From positions 124,001 through 188,000 of the forward strand of contig NZ_LVEN01000002.1 in NCBI RefSeq assembly GCF_001686925.1: a stretch of 64,000 bases of DNA. Reading direction: 5' to 3'. The DNA comes from Flavobacterium piscis (GTDB taxonomy: Bacteria; Bacteroidota; Bacteroidia; Flavobacteriales; Flavobacteriaceae). Under the pieces are notes generated by a model. That model was not told where the DNA came from. It made no database searches and saw only the letters and a list, made by a program, of their open reading frames with translations. Position numbers and translations under genes: made by a program. Shown piece by piece: positions 16,481 through 24,287 of the stretch; the first letter of the stretch is position 1; each line of letters opens with the position of its first letter.

Positions 16481-18940
16481 TTGAAAATAGTAAATAAGTT
16501 CTATCCGCATGCCCTTGTTATATTGGGCTTTATTATCGTTTCTTTAATTTATTTTTACCCGGTTTTACAGGGAAAACAAATCTTCCAATCGGATATTGCT
16601 CAATATACCGGAATGGCTAAAGAGCAAAATGATTTTAGAGCGACAGAGCATTCTGAGCCTTATTGGACCAATTCAGCATTTGGTGGTATGCCAACCTATC
16701 AGTTGGGAGCAAATTATCCTAACGATTTTATAGGACATTTAGACGATATTTTACGTTTTTTACCCCGTCCTGCAGATTATCTGTTTTTATATTTCTTAGG
16801 TTTCTATGGCTTGTTATTGGTGTTAAAAACTGATCCCTTAAAAGCATTTATTGGGGCAATTGCGTTCGGTTTTTCGACGTATTTAATTATTATTCTGGGA
16901 GTTGGTCATAATGCAAAAGCGCACGCGATTGCTTATATGCCGCTTGTTATTGCCGGATTTATACTGGTTTTTCAGAAAAAATATATTTGGGGAGGTTTGC
17001 TCACCATGTTTGCGGTTGCATTAGAAATTAATGCCAACCACTTTCAAATGACTTATTATTTATTGATTTTCTTATTGATATTGTCGGGTTATTTTGCTTT
17101 TAATTTTATCAAAGAAAAAGAATACAAGCCTCTTTTAACAGCGATTGGAGTTTTGGCTGTAGCAGGAATTTTTGCCATTGGTGCCAATTCTACCAATTTA
17201 ATGGCAACTAGCGAGTATGCTAAGTTTAGTACTCGTAGTAACAGCGAATTGACTTTTAATCCGGATGGATCTAAAAAAACAAACGAAAATGCTTTAAGCC
17301 GCGAATATATTACAGAATACAGTTACGGAATTCCTGAAAGTTTTAATCTAATTGCACCTAGACTTTTTGGAGGTTCTAATCATGAAAATGTAGGAACAGA
17401 TAGCCGTATGTATTCGTTTATGATCGAACAAGGAGTTCCATCGGAGCAAGCTCAGGACTTTGTGTCCGGAATGCCAACGTATTGGGGAGACCAGCCTATT
17501 GTTGCAGCTCCGGCTTATATTGGGGTTGTGGTTTTCTTTTTAGGAGTTTTGGCATTATTTATTGATGATAGAAAAATAAAATACGTATTCCTTTCAGGTG
17601 CATTAGTAGCATTGGTACTTTCATGGGGTAAAAACTTCTCTTTATTGACAGACTTTTTTATCGATTACGTGCCTATGTATGATAAGTTTAGAGCGGTTTC
17701 ATCAATTCAGGTTATTCTTGAATTGTGTTTTCCTGTTTTGGCTATTATGGGATTACAATCTTTCTTTAAAGCCAAAGATGAGCCTAAATTACAACAGAAA
17801 GCTCTTGTGCAAACAGGTGTTTTTGGTATTGGGATAGTTATAATTTTAGTATTTACTAAAAGCATGTTTCACTTTACAGGAAGCAGCGATAATTATTTCT
17901 TAGAAAGCTACGGACCAGCTTTTGTTGATGCCTTAAAAGAGGATAGAATGACGCTGTATTCTGCAGATTTATTACGTTCAGGCTTTTTTATAGTATTGAC
18001 TTTTGGAATTTTATGGTTATTCATTAAAAATAAATTGGCTCAAAATACAACTTTGATTATTGTTGGTCTTTTAATGATTTTCGATTTGTTTTTTGTCGAT
18101 AAAAAGTATGTTTCGGCTAAAGATTTTGTGAGTCCTGCTCAAATTGCGGCTCCGTTTCAGGAAACTCCATCTGATGCTCAGATTTTAAAAGATACAACAC
18201 ATTACAGGGTTTTTGAAGTAAATGGTAATATGTCCAGCGCTCGTGCTTCTTATTTCCACCATTCTTTAGGAGGATATCATGCAGCAAAACCTAGAAGAAT
18301 GCAGCAGTTATTCGACTATCAGATTGCAAAAAACAATATGGAAGTTTTGGATATGTTGAATGTAAAGTATATCATTCAAACCGATAAAGAAGGAAAAGAA
18401 TTTCCAACGATAAACCCAAATACAAACGGAAATGCCTGGTTCGTCAGTACTGTAAAATTAGTAAATAAGCCCGATGATGTGATGAAGGCTTTGGATCATA
18501 TCGATACTAAAAAAGTAGCCGTTTTTAATGTTCGTGAACACGAAGGTAAATTTAGAAGCGCCCGTTTAAAGAAACCTTGGGATACAACAGGAACTATTAA
18601 AGTAGTAGAGTACAAACCAAATTATATCAAATACAAGTCTGATAATAAGAAAGATGGTTTAGCGGTATTCTCTGAAATATATTATAAAAATGGATGGAAT
18701 GCGTATATTGATGGTGAGTTAACAACACATTTTCCGGTTGATTACGTTTTACGAGCAATGGAAGTTCCTGGCGGACAACATACTATTGAGTTTAAATTTG
18801 AACCTCAGGTTGTAAAAACAGGAAGTATCATAACTTTAGCCAGTTCAATTGGAATGTTATTGTTGCTGATTGGCGGAGTTTATTTCGAAAAATTCTACCG
18901 CAAAGATTCACAAAAAATTCACGGAGATACTCAAAAATAA
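16481..18940 (+). CDS. YfhO-family polytopic membrane protein
   Basis: 819 residues, starting at a TTG codon: no ATG occurs in frame between the upstream stop (16448) and the conserved MKIVNKFYP start. About 12-13 membrane helices occupy residues 1-540 (GT-C-like fold of the YfhO family), and a soluble C-terminal domain (about 560-780) precedes a final helix near 785-805. YfhO proteins are implicated in glycosylating envelope polymers, using lipid-linked sugar in Gram-positives. Here the next genes are a glycosyltransferase and a flippase, which supports a role in surface glycan assembly. Substrate unknown. Confidence 0.87.
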   Translation: MKIVNKFYPHALVILGFIIVSLIYFYPVLQGKQIFQSDIAQYTGMAKEQNDFRATEHSEPYWTNSAFGGMPTYQLGANYPNDFIGHLDDILRFLPRPADYLFLYFLGFYGLLLVLKTDPLKAFIGAIAFGFSTYLIIILGVGHNAKAHAIAYMPLVIAGFILVFQKKYIWGGLLTMFAVALEINANHFQMTYYLLIFLLILSGYFAFNFIKEKEYKPLLTAIGVLAVAGIFAIGANSTNLMATSEYAKFSTRSNSELTFNPDGSKKTNENALSREYITEYSYGIPESFNLIAPRLFGGSNHENVGTDSRMYSFMIEQGVPSEQAQDFVSGMPTYWGDQPIVAAPAYIGVVVFFLGVLALFIDDRKIKYVFLSGALVALVLSWGKNFSLLTDFFIDYVPMYDKFRAVSSIQVILELCFPVLAIMGLQSFFKAKDEPKLQQKALVQTGVFGIGIVIILVFTKSMFHFTGSSDNYFLESYGPAFVDALKEDRMTLYSADLLRSGFFIVLTFGILWLFIKNKLAQNTTLIIVGLLMIFDLFFVDKKYVSAKDFVSPAQIAAPFQETPSDAQILKDTTHYRVFEVNGNMSSARASYFHHSLGGYHAAKPRRMQQLFDYQIAKNNMEVLDMLNVKYIIQTDKEGKEFPTINPNTNGNAWFVSTVKLVNKPDDVMKALDHIDTKKVAVFNVREHEGKFRSARLKKPWDTTGTIKVVEYKPNYIKYKSDNKKDGLAVFSEIYYKNGWNAYIDGELTTHFPVDYVLRAMEVPGGQHTIEFKFEPQVVKTGSIITLASSIGMLLLLIGGVYFEKFYRKDSQKIHGDTQK

Positions 18941-18945
18941 TCTTA

Positions 18946-18990
18946 AAAGCTTTGTGAAACATGGCGAACGCTTTGTGAATCTCTGTGAAA
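18946..18990. repeat. Degenerate CTTTGTGAA spacer repeat
   Basis: Three related units (AGCTTTGTGAAAC, CGCTTTGTGAATC, TCTGTGAAAC) fill the spacer between YfhO and the glycosyltransferase. They resemble the AGCTTTGCGAAC repeats around the Bcp gene. They create an in-frame GTG at 18985 that is not a credible start. Confidence 0.5.
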
Positions 18991-19002
18991 CTAAATGATC
19001 GA

Positions 19003-20286
19003 ATGGAACAAAAAAAACTCTTAATCATTACTTATTATTTTCCGCCTGCCGGAGGTCCGGGAGTACAGCGTTGGTTAAAATTTGTAAAATATTTACCTGA
19101 ATTTGATATTCAGCCCATTGTTTACATTCCTGAAAATCCGACATATCCAATAATTGATGAAGGTTTGGTAAGCCAAATCTCTGATAAAGCGATTGTTCTT
19201 AAAAATAAAATATGGGAGCCTTACCAATTGGCATCCATTTTTTCGAAGAATAAAACCAAAAAAATCAGCTCCGGAATTTTTCCTCATAAGAAAAAACAAA
19301 CTTTCCTGGATAAAACATTTCTTTGGATTCGGGGAAATCTTTTTATTCCCGATGCACGTGTTTTTTGGGTAAAACCTTCAGTGGCTTATCTGGAGAAATA
19401 TATCAAGGAAAATAATATTGATACCATTGTAACTTCGGGACCACCACACAGTTTGCATTTGATAGGTTTAGAATTAAAAGAAAAACTAAATGTAAAATGG
19501 TTTGCTGACTTTCGCGATCCGTGGACAACAATTGGCTATCATAAAGCTTTGCGTTTATCTACTTATGCTGCTAAAAAACATAAAAGCTTAGAATATAAAG
19601 TGCTTAATACTGCAGATACTATTATTGTAACGAGTAAAACTACCAAAACCGAATTTCAGTCTATTACCAATAAACCAATTTCGGTAATTACCAATGGTTA
19701 CGATATCGAAAATGTAGAAAAACAGACTTTAGATACCAAATTTACTTTGGCACATATTGGTTCGTTTTTATCTGACAGAAACCCAAAATTTTTATGGGAA
19801 TGTTTGGTAGAATTGCTTCATGAAATACCTGATTTTAAATCGCATTTAGAAATTAAATTAATCGGTGCTGTAAGTCAGGAAGTTTTAGATAGTATTAAGG
19901 AATTTAATCTGAATGATTATTTGAACCTTTTGGGATATGTTTCACATCACGAAGCCATTGCACATCAAAAAAAATCGCAGGTTTTACTTTTAATAGAGAT
20001 TAATTCTGAAGATACTAAAAGTATTATTCCTGGTAAATTGTTTGAATATATGGTCTCTAACCGACCAATAATTGCTATTGGTCCAAACGGATCAGATTTT
20101 GCCGATATCATTAAAGAGACCAATACAGGAGTATTTTTTGATTATTCTGAAAAAGCGAAGTTAAAAAGTGTAATTTTGGACTTTTACAATCAATTTTTGG
20201 AAGGGAAATTACAATCTCATGGTGTTGGTTTACAACAATATTCGAGAAAAAGCCTTACAAAGCAATTGGCACAATTGATCAAATAA
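19003..20286 (+). CDS. Family 4-like glycosyltransferase
   Basis: 427 residues from the ATG at 19003; the GTG at 18985 lies in repeat sequence and is rejected. The N-terminus KKLLIITYYFPPAGGPGVQRW is the classical GT4 N-domain glycine-rich acceptor loop. The C-domain has the HIGSFLSDRNPKFLWE turn and the nucleotide-sugar motif IIPGKLFEYMVSNRPIIAIG (about 337-356). It is a GT-B retaining transferase that likely adds sugar to a lipid-linked or surface glycan. It sits between YfhO and a Wzx-like flippase, on the same strand, in a probable operon. Confidence 0.9.
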   Translation: MEQKKLLIITYYFPPAGGPGVQRWLKFVKYLPEFDIQPIVYIPENPTYPIIDEGLVSQISDKAIVLKNKIWEPYQLASIFSKNKTKKISSGIFPHKKKQTFLDKTFLWIRGNLFIPDARVFWVKPSVAYLEKYIKENNIDTIVTSGPPHSLHLIGLELKEKLNVKWFADFRDPWTTIGYHKALRLSTYAAKKHKSLEYKVLNTADTIIVTSKTTKTEFQSITNKPISVITNGYDIENVEKQTLDTKFTLAHIGSFLSDRNPKFLWECLVELLHEIPDFKSHLEIKLIGAVSQEVLDSIKEFNLNDYLNLLGYVSHHEAIAHQKKSQVLLLIEINSEDTKSIIPGKLFEYMVSNRPIIAIGPNGSDFADIIKETNTGVFFDYSEKAKLKSVILDFYNQFLEGKLQSHGVGLQQYSRKSLTKQLAQLIK

Positions 20287-20330
20287 AAAACATTCATAAT
20301 TTCAAAAATAAAAAGAGAGCAGAAAATCAA

Positions 20331-20367
20331 AAATCTAAACTCTACAATCTAAACTCTGCAATCTGAA
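20331..20367. repeat. Short tandem AATCTAAACTCT repeat
   Basis: Three decayed units (AAATCTAAACTCTAC, AATCTAAACTCTGC, AATCTGAAC) lie just before the flippase ATG. A related AATCTAAAATCAGAAATCTA string occurs at 43031-43053. They look like spacer repeats without coding content. Confidence 0.5.
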
Positions 20368-20368
20368 C

Positions 20369-21838
20369 ATGGGTATTGTTTTAAATCAGTCTTTCAAAAA
20401 TACAATTATTACTTATATAGGTTTCGCTATTGGAGCCATCAACACACTTTATTTATACCCGGTTTATTTAGGTGCAACTTATTACGCATTAACAAATTAC
20501 ATTTTATCAGCAGCAAATGTTATTATGCCATTATTTGCGATTGGCATGCAAAACACCCTGGTTAAATTTTATTCGCAGTATAAAACCGAAGAAGAAAGGG
20601 AAGAGTTTTTATCGTTTACAGCCTTGTTTCCAATACTAATGTGTATTCCGCTGGGAATTATTGGTGTTTTTTTCTTTGATGATATTACAGCATTTGTAAC
20701 TAAGAAAAATCCTGTTGTAAAGGAGTTTATGCTTCTGATTCCTTTTATTGGGATTTGTATGGCGTATTTTGAAATTTTCTATGCTTGGGCGAGAGTGCAT
20801 ATGCATTCTGTTTTTGGAAATTTTATTAAAGAAGTCGGGTTAAGATTATTTTCGACTTTTGCTTTGGTAGGTTTGTACCTTAACTGGATCTCGCTTATTC
20901 AGTTTGTATATGTAACAGCAGGAATTTATTTTGTAGCCTTTATAGTTACTATGTTTTATGCTTTTTACATTAAGAGACCTAAGTTTCAAATCAATATTCC
21001 TCAGAACGTAAAAGATGTAATGGAATATACTTTCTTCATTATTTTGTCGGGAAGTGTTGCCAATTTACTTTTAGATGGAGATAAACTGATGCTGAACCAA
21101 TATATGAAGATTGAGAATATTGCTTATTACTCAGTTGCTACTTATATTGCTTTGGTAATTTCTGTTCCAAGCCGTGCGATGCATCAAATTGTATATCCAA
21201 TTACGGCTAAATTGATGCATGAAAACAAACACGATGAGTTAAATCAGCTTTACAAAAAGACCTCAATAAATCTACAAATGGTAGGTGGTTTTGTCATGTT
21301 GTGCATTTTTGTAAATATCAGCCAGTTATACGAATTGGTTCCTAAAGAATATAGTGGCGGAATCGCCGTTGTATTTATGATTGGATTATCGAAGTATTTT
21401 GATTTAATTTTAGGAAACAATAATGCCATTATTTTTAATACTAAATATTACCGAATGGTGCTGTATTTAGGACTGTTATTGGTGTTTTTGACCATTGTAT
21501 TAAACATGATCTTTATCCCGATTTTCGGAATCTTTGGTTCTGCTTTTGCGACTTTATTGTCTATTACTTTATATAGTTTGGCAAAGCTTCTTTTTGTGGT
21601 AAAAAAACTTCATCTATATCCGTTTACCAAACAAACGGTATATTCGATGTTGCTTACATTGGCTTTGTTTTTACTGTTTTATTTCTGGGAATTTCCTTTT
21701 TATCAATTAATTAGTATTGCTTTAAAATCTATTTTGGTAACTATTTTATATGTTTACTTAAATTACAGGTTTAATATTTCTCCCGATATTAATAAAGTGA
21801 TCGATATGCTTTTACGAAAAATTGGAATTAAAATTTAG
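20369..21838 (+). CDS. Polysaccharide flippase (MOP superfamily, Wzx-like)
   Basis: 489 residues with about 14 membrane helices, the count for MATE/Wzx/MurJ-type flippases. The N-terminal FKNTIITYIGFAIGAINTLYLYP and the YSVATYIALVISVPSRAMHQIVYPIT stretch are typical of the polysaccharide synthesis family. It would move undecaprenol-linked glycan across the inner membrane. With the preceding YfhO and GT4 genes it forms a plausible glycan assembly group, but no Wzy polymerase or Wzz is present here. It starts 82 nt after the GT4 gene. Confidence 0.88.
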   Translation: MGIVLNQSFKNTIITYIGFAIGAINTLYLYPVYLGATYYALTNYILSAANVIMPLFAIGMQNTLVKFYSQYKTEEEREEFLSFTALFPILMCIPLGIIGVFFFDDITAFVTKKNPVVKEFMLLIPFIGICMAYFEIFYAWARVHMHSVFGNFIKEVGLRLFSTFALVGLYLNWISLIQFVYVTAGIYFVAFIVTMFYAFYIKRPKFQINIPQNVKDVMEYTFFIILSGSVANLLLDGDKLMLNQYMKIENIAYYSVATYIALVISVPSRAMHQIVYPITAKLMHENKHDELNQLYKKTSINLQMVGGFVMLCIFVNISQLYELVPKEYSGGIAVVFMIGLSKYFDLILGNNNAIIFNTKYYRMVLYLGLLLVFLTIVLNMIFIPIFGIFGSAFATLLSITLYSLAKLLFVVKKLHLYPFTKQTVYSMLLTLALFLLFYFWEFPFYQLISIALKSILVTILYVYLNYRFNISPDINKVIDMLLRKIGIKI

Positions 21839-21892
21839 TACGATTTTATTGAGAAAATAAAAAGTAATTTAAATTTAAATCTATTTTGTTTT

Positions 21893-21900
21893 TATATTTG
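21893..21900 (+). promoter_or_regulatory. -7 promoter element of the MscS gene
   Basis: TATATTTG (TAnnTTTG) lies 33 nt before the MscS ATG, so transcription would start near 21907. No correctly spaced -33 TTG is visible. Confidence 0.45.
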
Positions 21901-21933
21901 TTAGAAGGATAACCCATTTATTTCTAACAAGAT

Positions 21934-23586
21934 ATGAAAAAGAAATTACTTTGTTTTTTAGTGTTTTTTATTGTTTTGTTTTCTTCATTGGTTTTTGCTC
22001 AAAAAGACAGTTTACAAACTTCAAAAAAAGTTGCAACTGAATTAAAACAAGAAGGATATCCTGTAAATCCATTTAAGGACACACTTTTTTATGTTTATAA
22101 TAAAGTTGGTTCTTTTTCTGCCGAAAATAGGGCAAATTCCATTACCGAAAAAATCAGAAAACTATATGAAGATTCTTTTTTTGAAGAAGATTCTATTGTC
22201 ATTGTTCCCTCTGATATTTCAAAAGACATCGTATATAAAAATGACTTCATCATTATGTCAATTTTGGATATTGATGCAAAAGCAGAAAATCAAAGCACCG
22301 AATTTATTGCCAAACGAAATTTAAACGCAATAAAAAAAGCAGTTCTTTATCAAAACGAGAATTATTCGATGCTGCCTAAAAGACTTGGATACACTGCCTT
22401 ACTCATTCTTATTATTGGAGTAATTTTATATTTTGTGGGTAAAATATTTAATAGGATACGCTTACATATTCTTAAAAACAGTGATAAATATTTTAAAGGT
22501 TTTACTTATAACAATATCAGTATTCTTTCGCCACAAAAGCAACAGTCATTATTGATGCGATTGTATAGCATTGTAAAAGGTTTTACATTGGTTTTGATTG
22601 TTTATTTTTCACTGCCATTACTGTTTAGTATTTTTCCGGCTACAGAAGCATATACAACAACATTATTACGATGGATTCTTACGCCTGCAAAATTGGCTGT
22701 CATGGGATTTATTGATTTTTTACCAAGCTTTGTTACAATCGTAGTAATTGTTTTCATTTTTAAATATACCATAAAAGTGATCCGTTTCTTTTTTGATGAG
22801 ATAAAAAAAGAGAATATAAAAATTGATGGCTTTTATAGTGATTGGGCAATGCCTACATTTAATATCATCAGGTTTCTATTGCTGGCGTTCATGGTTGTTA
22901 TTATATTCCCGTATTTGCCGGGATCAGACTCTCCAATTTTCAAAGGTGTTTCTGTTTTTGTTGGAATTTTATTTTCATTAGGTTCGTCAAATGCTATTGC
23001 CAATATGGTAGCTGGATTGGTTATTACCTATATGCGCCCGTTTAAAATAGGTGATTTTATAAAAATAGGAGATGTAAGCGGAGAAGTAATAGAGAAAACG
23101 GCATTAGTTACCCGAATAAGAACACCAAAATTTGAAGATATTACGATACCAAATGCCACTGTGTTATCGAGTACCTCTACCAATTATTCCTCTAATACAA
23201 AACAGGTTAACAACGGTTTGTTAATTCATACTGTTGTTTCAATTGGTTATGATGTGCCCTGGAAAGACATTCATAAAGCTTTGATTGAAGCTGCATTAAA
23301 AACAGAGATGATCGAGCAGACTCCATCGCCTTTTGTGTTGCAAACCAGCCTGGATGACTTTTATGTTTCCTATCAAATTAATATATATACGAAACACCCT
23401 ACAAAGCAACCGATGATCTATTCCTCATTGCATCAAAATATTCAGGATTCATTTAATGCTGCCGGAATCGAAATTATGTCACCTCATTATAATGCTGTAC
23501 GCGACGGAAATAATACTACTATTCCTGAAAGTTACTTAAAAAATGATTATGAAGCACCTTCTTTTAGTATTAAGAATAAAAGCTAA
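21934..23586 (+). CDS. Mechanosensitive channel of the MscS family
   Basis: 550 residues. A signal peptide (about 1-23) and an extracytoplasmic domain (24-145) precede four or five membrane helices (near 150, 215, 260, 320, 345). The pore-lining helix and beta domain follow: GILFSLGSSNAIANMVAG, then RPFKIGDFIKIGDVSGEV and the PNATVLSSTSTNYS motif (about 345-430). MscS channels release solutes during hypo-osmotic shock. The long N-terminal region is typical of larger MscS homologues. It has its own -7 element and seems monocistronic. Confidence 0.92.
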   Translation: MKKKLLCFLVFFIVLFSSLVFAQKDSLQTSKKVATELKQEGYPVNPFKDTLFYVYNKVGSFSAENRANSITEKIRKLYEDSFFEEDSIVIVPSDISKDIVYKNDFIIMSILDIDAKAENQSTEFIAKRNLNAIKKAVLYQNENYSMLPKRLGYTALLILIIGVILYFVGKIFNRIRLHILKNSDKYFKGFTYNNISILSPQKQQSLLMRLYSIVKGFTLVLIVYFSLPLLFSIFPATEAYTTTLLRWILTPAKLAVMGFIDFLPSFVTIVVIVFIFKYTIKVIRFFFDEIKKENIKIDGFYSDWAMPTFNIIRFLLLAFMVVIIFPYLPGSDSPIFKGVSVFVGILFSLGSSNAIANMVAGLVITYMRPFKIGDFIKIGDVSGEVIEKTALVTRIRTPKFEDITIPNATVLSSTSTNYSSNTKQVNNGLLIHTVVSIGYDVPWKDIHKALIEAALKTEMIEQTPSPFVLQTSLDDFYVSYQINIYTKHPTKQPMIYSSLHQNIQDSFNAAGIEIMSPHYNAVRDGNNTTIPESYLKNDYEAPSFSIKNKS

Positions 23587-23738
23587 CAAATTGATAATGT
23601 GCTACTAATCTTAAAATTTTAACACTAATTTATTTTGAAGTTAATTTTATAAAAATTAACTTTAGCTAAGAATTTAGCAACACTTTCCTTAATAGGGTAA
23701 AAAAGATCTCATTTAAGACAATAAAAGTGTGTGTTATT

Positions 23739-24128
23739 ATGTTTATTAAGTTGGATTACTACGCTGAAAATGTTAAAAAGCGTGGAGTAATTTTTGCAGT
23801 ATTTGGATTAATTTTTTACTTAATGATTATGAAGAACAATGGACTTAGTCAGGAGCAGAGCTTACAGGTGTTTTCTAATATGATATCAAACAAAGTTCAT
23901 AACGGATTCACATTAGAAGAAAGAAATGATGAATTCCTTTTTGCAGTCCTTTCAAAAGGCGGAAAAGTAGTAAATCATGGTTTAAATTTCATTATTTTTT
24001 GTCTAACCTTAGGATTGTGGTCATTTGCATGGCTGTACTTGACAATTGAGGCATCAAAACAAAAAAAAGTATTAGTTGCCATCGATGAAGATGGTTTCCC
24101 CTTTGAAGAACGATGTTTAGTAGCTTAA
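23739..24128 (+). CDS. Hypothetical small membrane protein
   Basis: 129 residues from the ATG at 23739 (an upstream GTG at 23727 is less likely). Two hydrophobic helices, near residues 14-30 and 83-103 (INxIFCLTLGLWSFAWLYL-like), flank a hydrophilic middle with LEERNDEF. The C-terminal 25 residues are polar (VAIDEDGFPFEERCLVA). I do not recognise the family. It stands alone between MscS and a strong hairpin; codon use and hydropathy fit a real gene. Confidence 0.6.
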   Translation: MFIKLDYYAENVKKRGVIFAVFGLIFYLMIMKNNGLSQEQSLQVFSNMISNKVHNGFTLEERNDEFLFAVLSKGGKVVNHGLNFIIFCLTLGLWSFAWLYLTIEASKQKKVLVAIDEDGFPFEERCLVA

Positions 24129-24151
24129 CAAATTTAAATCACAAAAAATTA

Positions 24152-24204
24152 AAAAATTCCAAATTCCAATATGATTAATAAGATCATTGGAATTTGGAAT
24201 TTTT
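24152..24204. terminator. Large palindrome acting as terminator
   Basis: A perfect 19-bp stem (AAAAATTCCAAATTCCAAT and complement) with a 15-nt loop, then TATTTG. The AATTCCAAATTCC arms are repetitive and related to the AAGTTTGGAATTTGGAAC stretch at 49182-49200. Confidence 0.7.
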
Positions 24205-24248
24205 ATTTGTTGTATAATTAAAGTACTGAAAAGAGTGCAAATTGAAAA

Positions 24249-24285
24249 CTTAGCACCTTAGTAACTTAGCATCTTAGTGTCTTTT
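24249..24285. repeat. Tandem CTTAGCA/CTTAGTA repeat
   Basis: Four decayed units (CTTAGCACC, TTAGTAA, CTTAGCAT, CTTAGTGT) just outside the uvrA stop, ending in a T-run. The same kind of sequence recurs at 54357-54391 and 54471-54500. A dispersed spacer repeat. Confidence 0.5.
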
Positions 24286-24287
24286 TT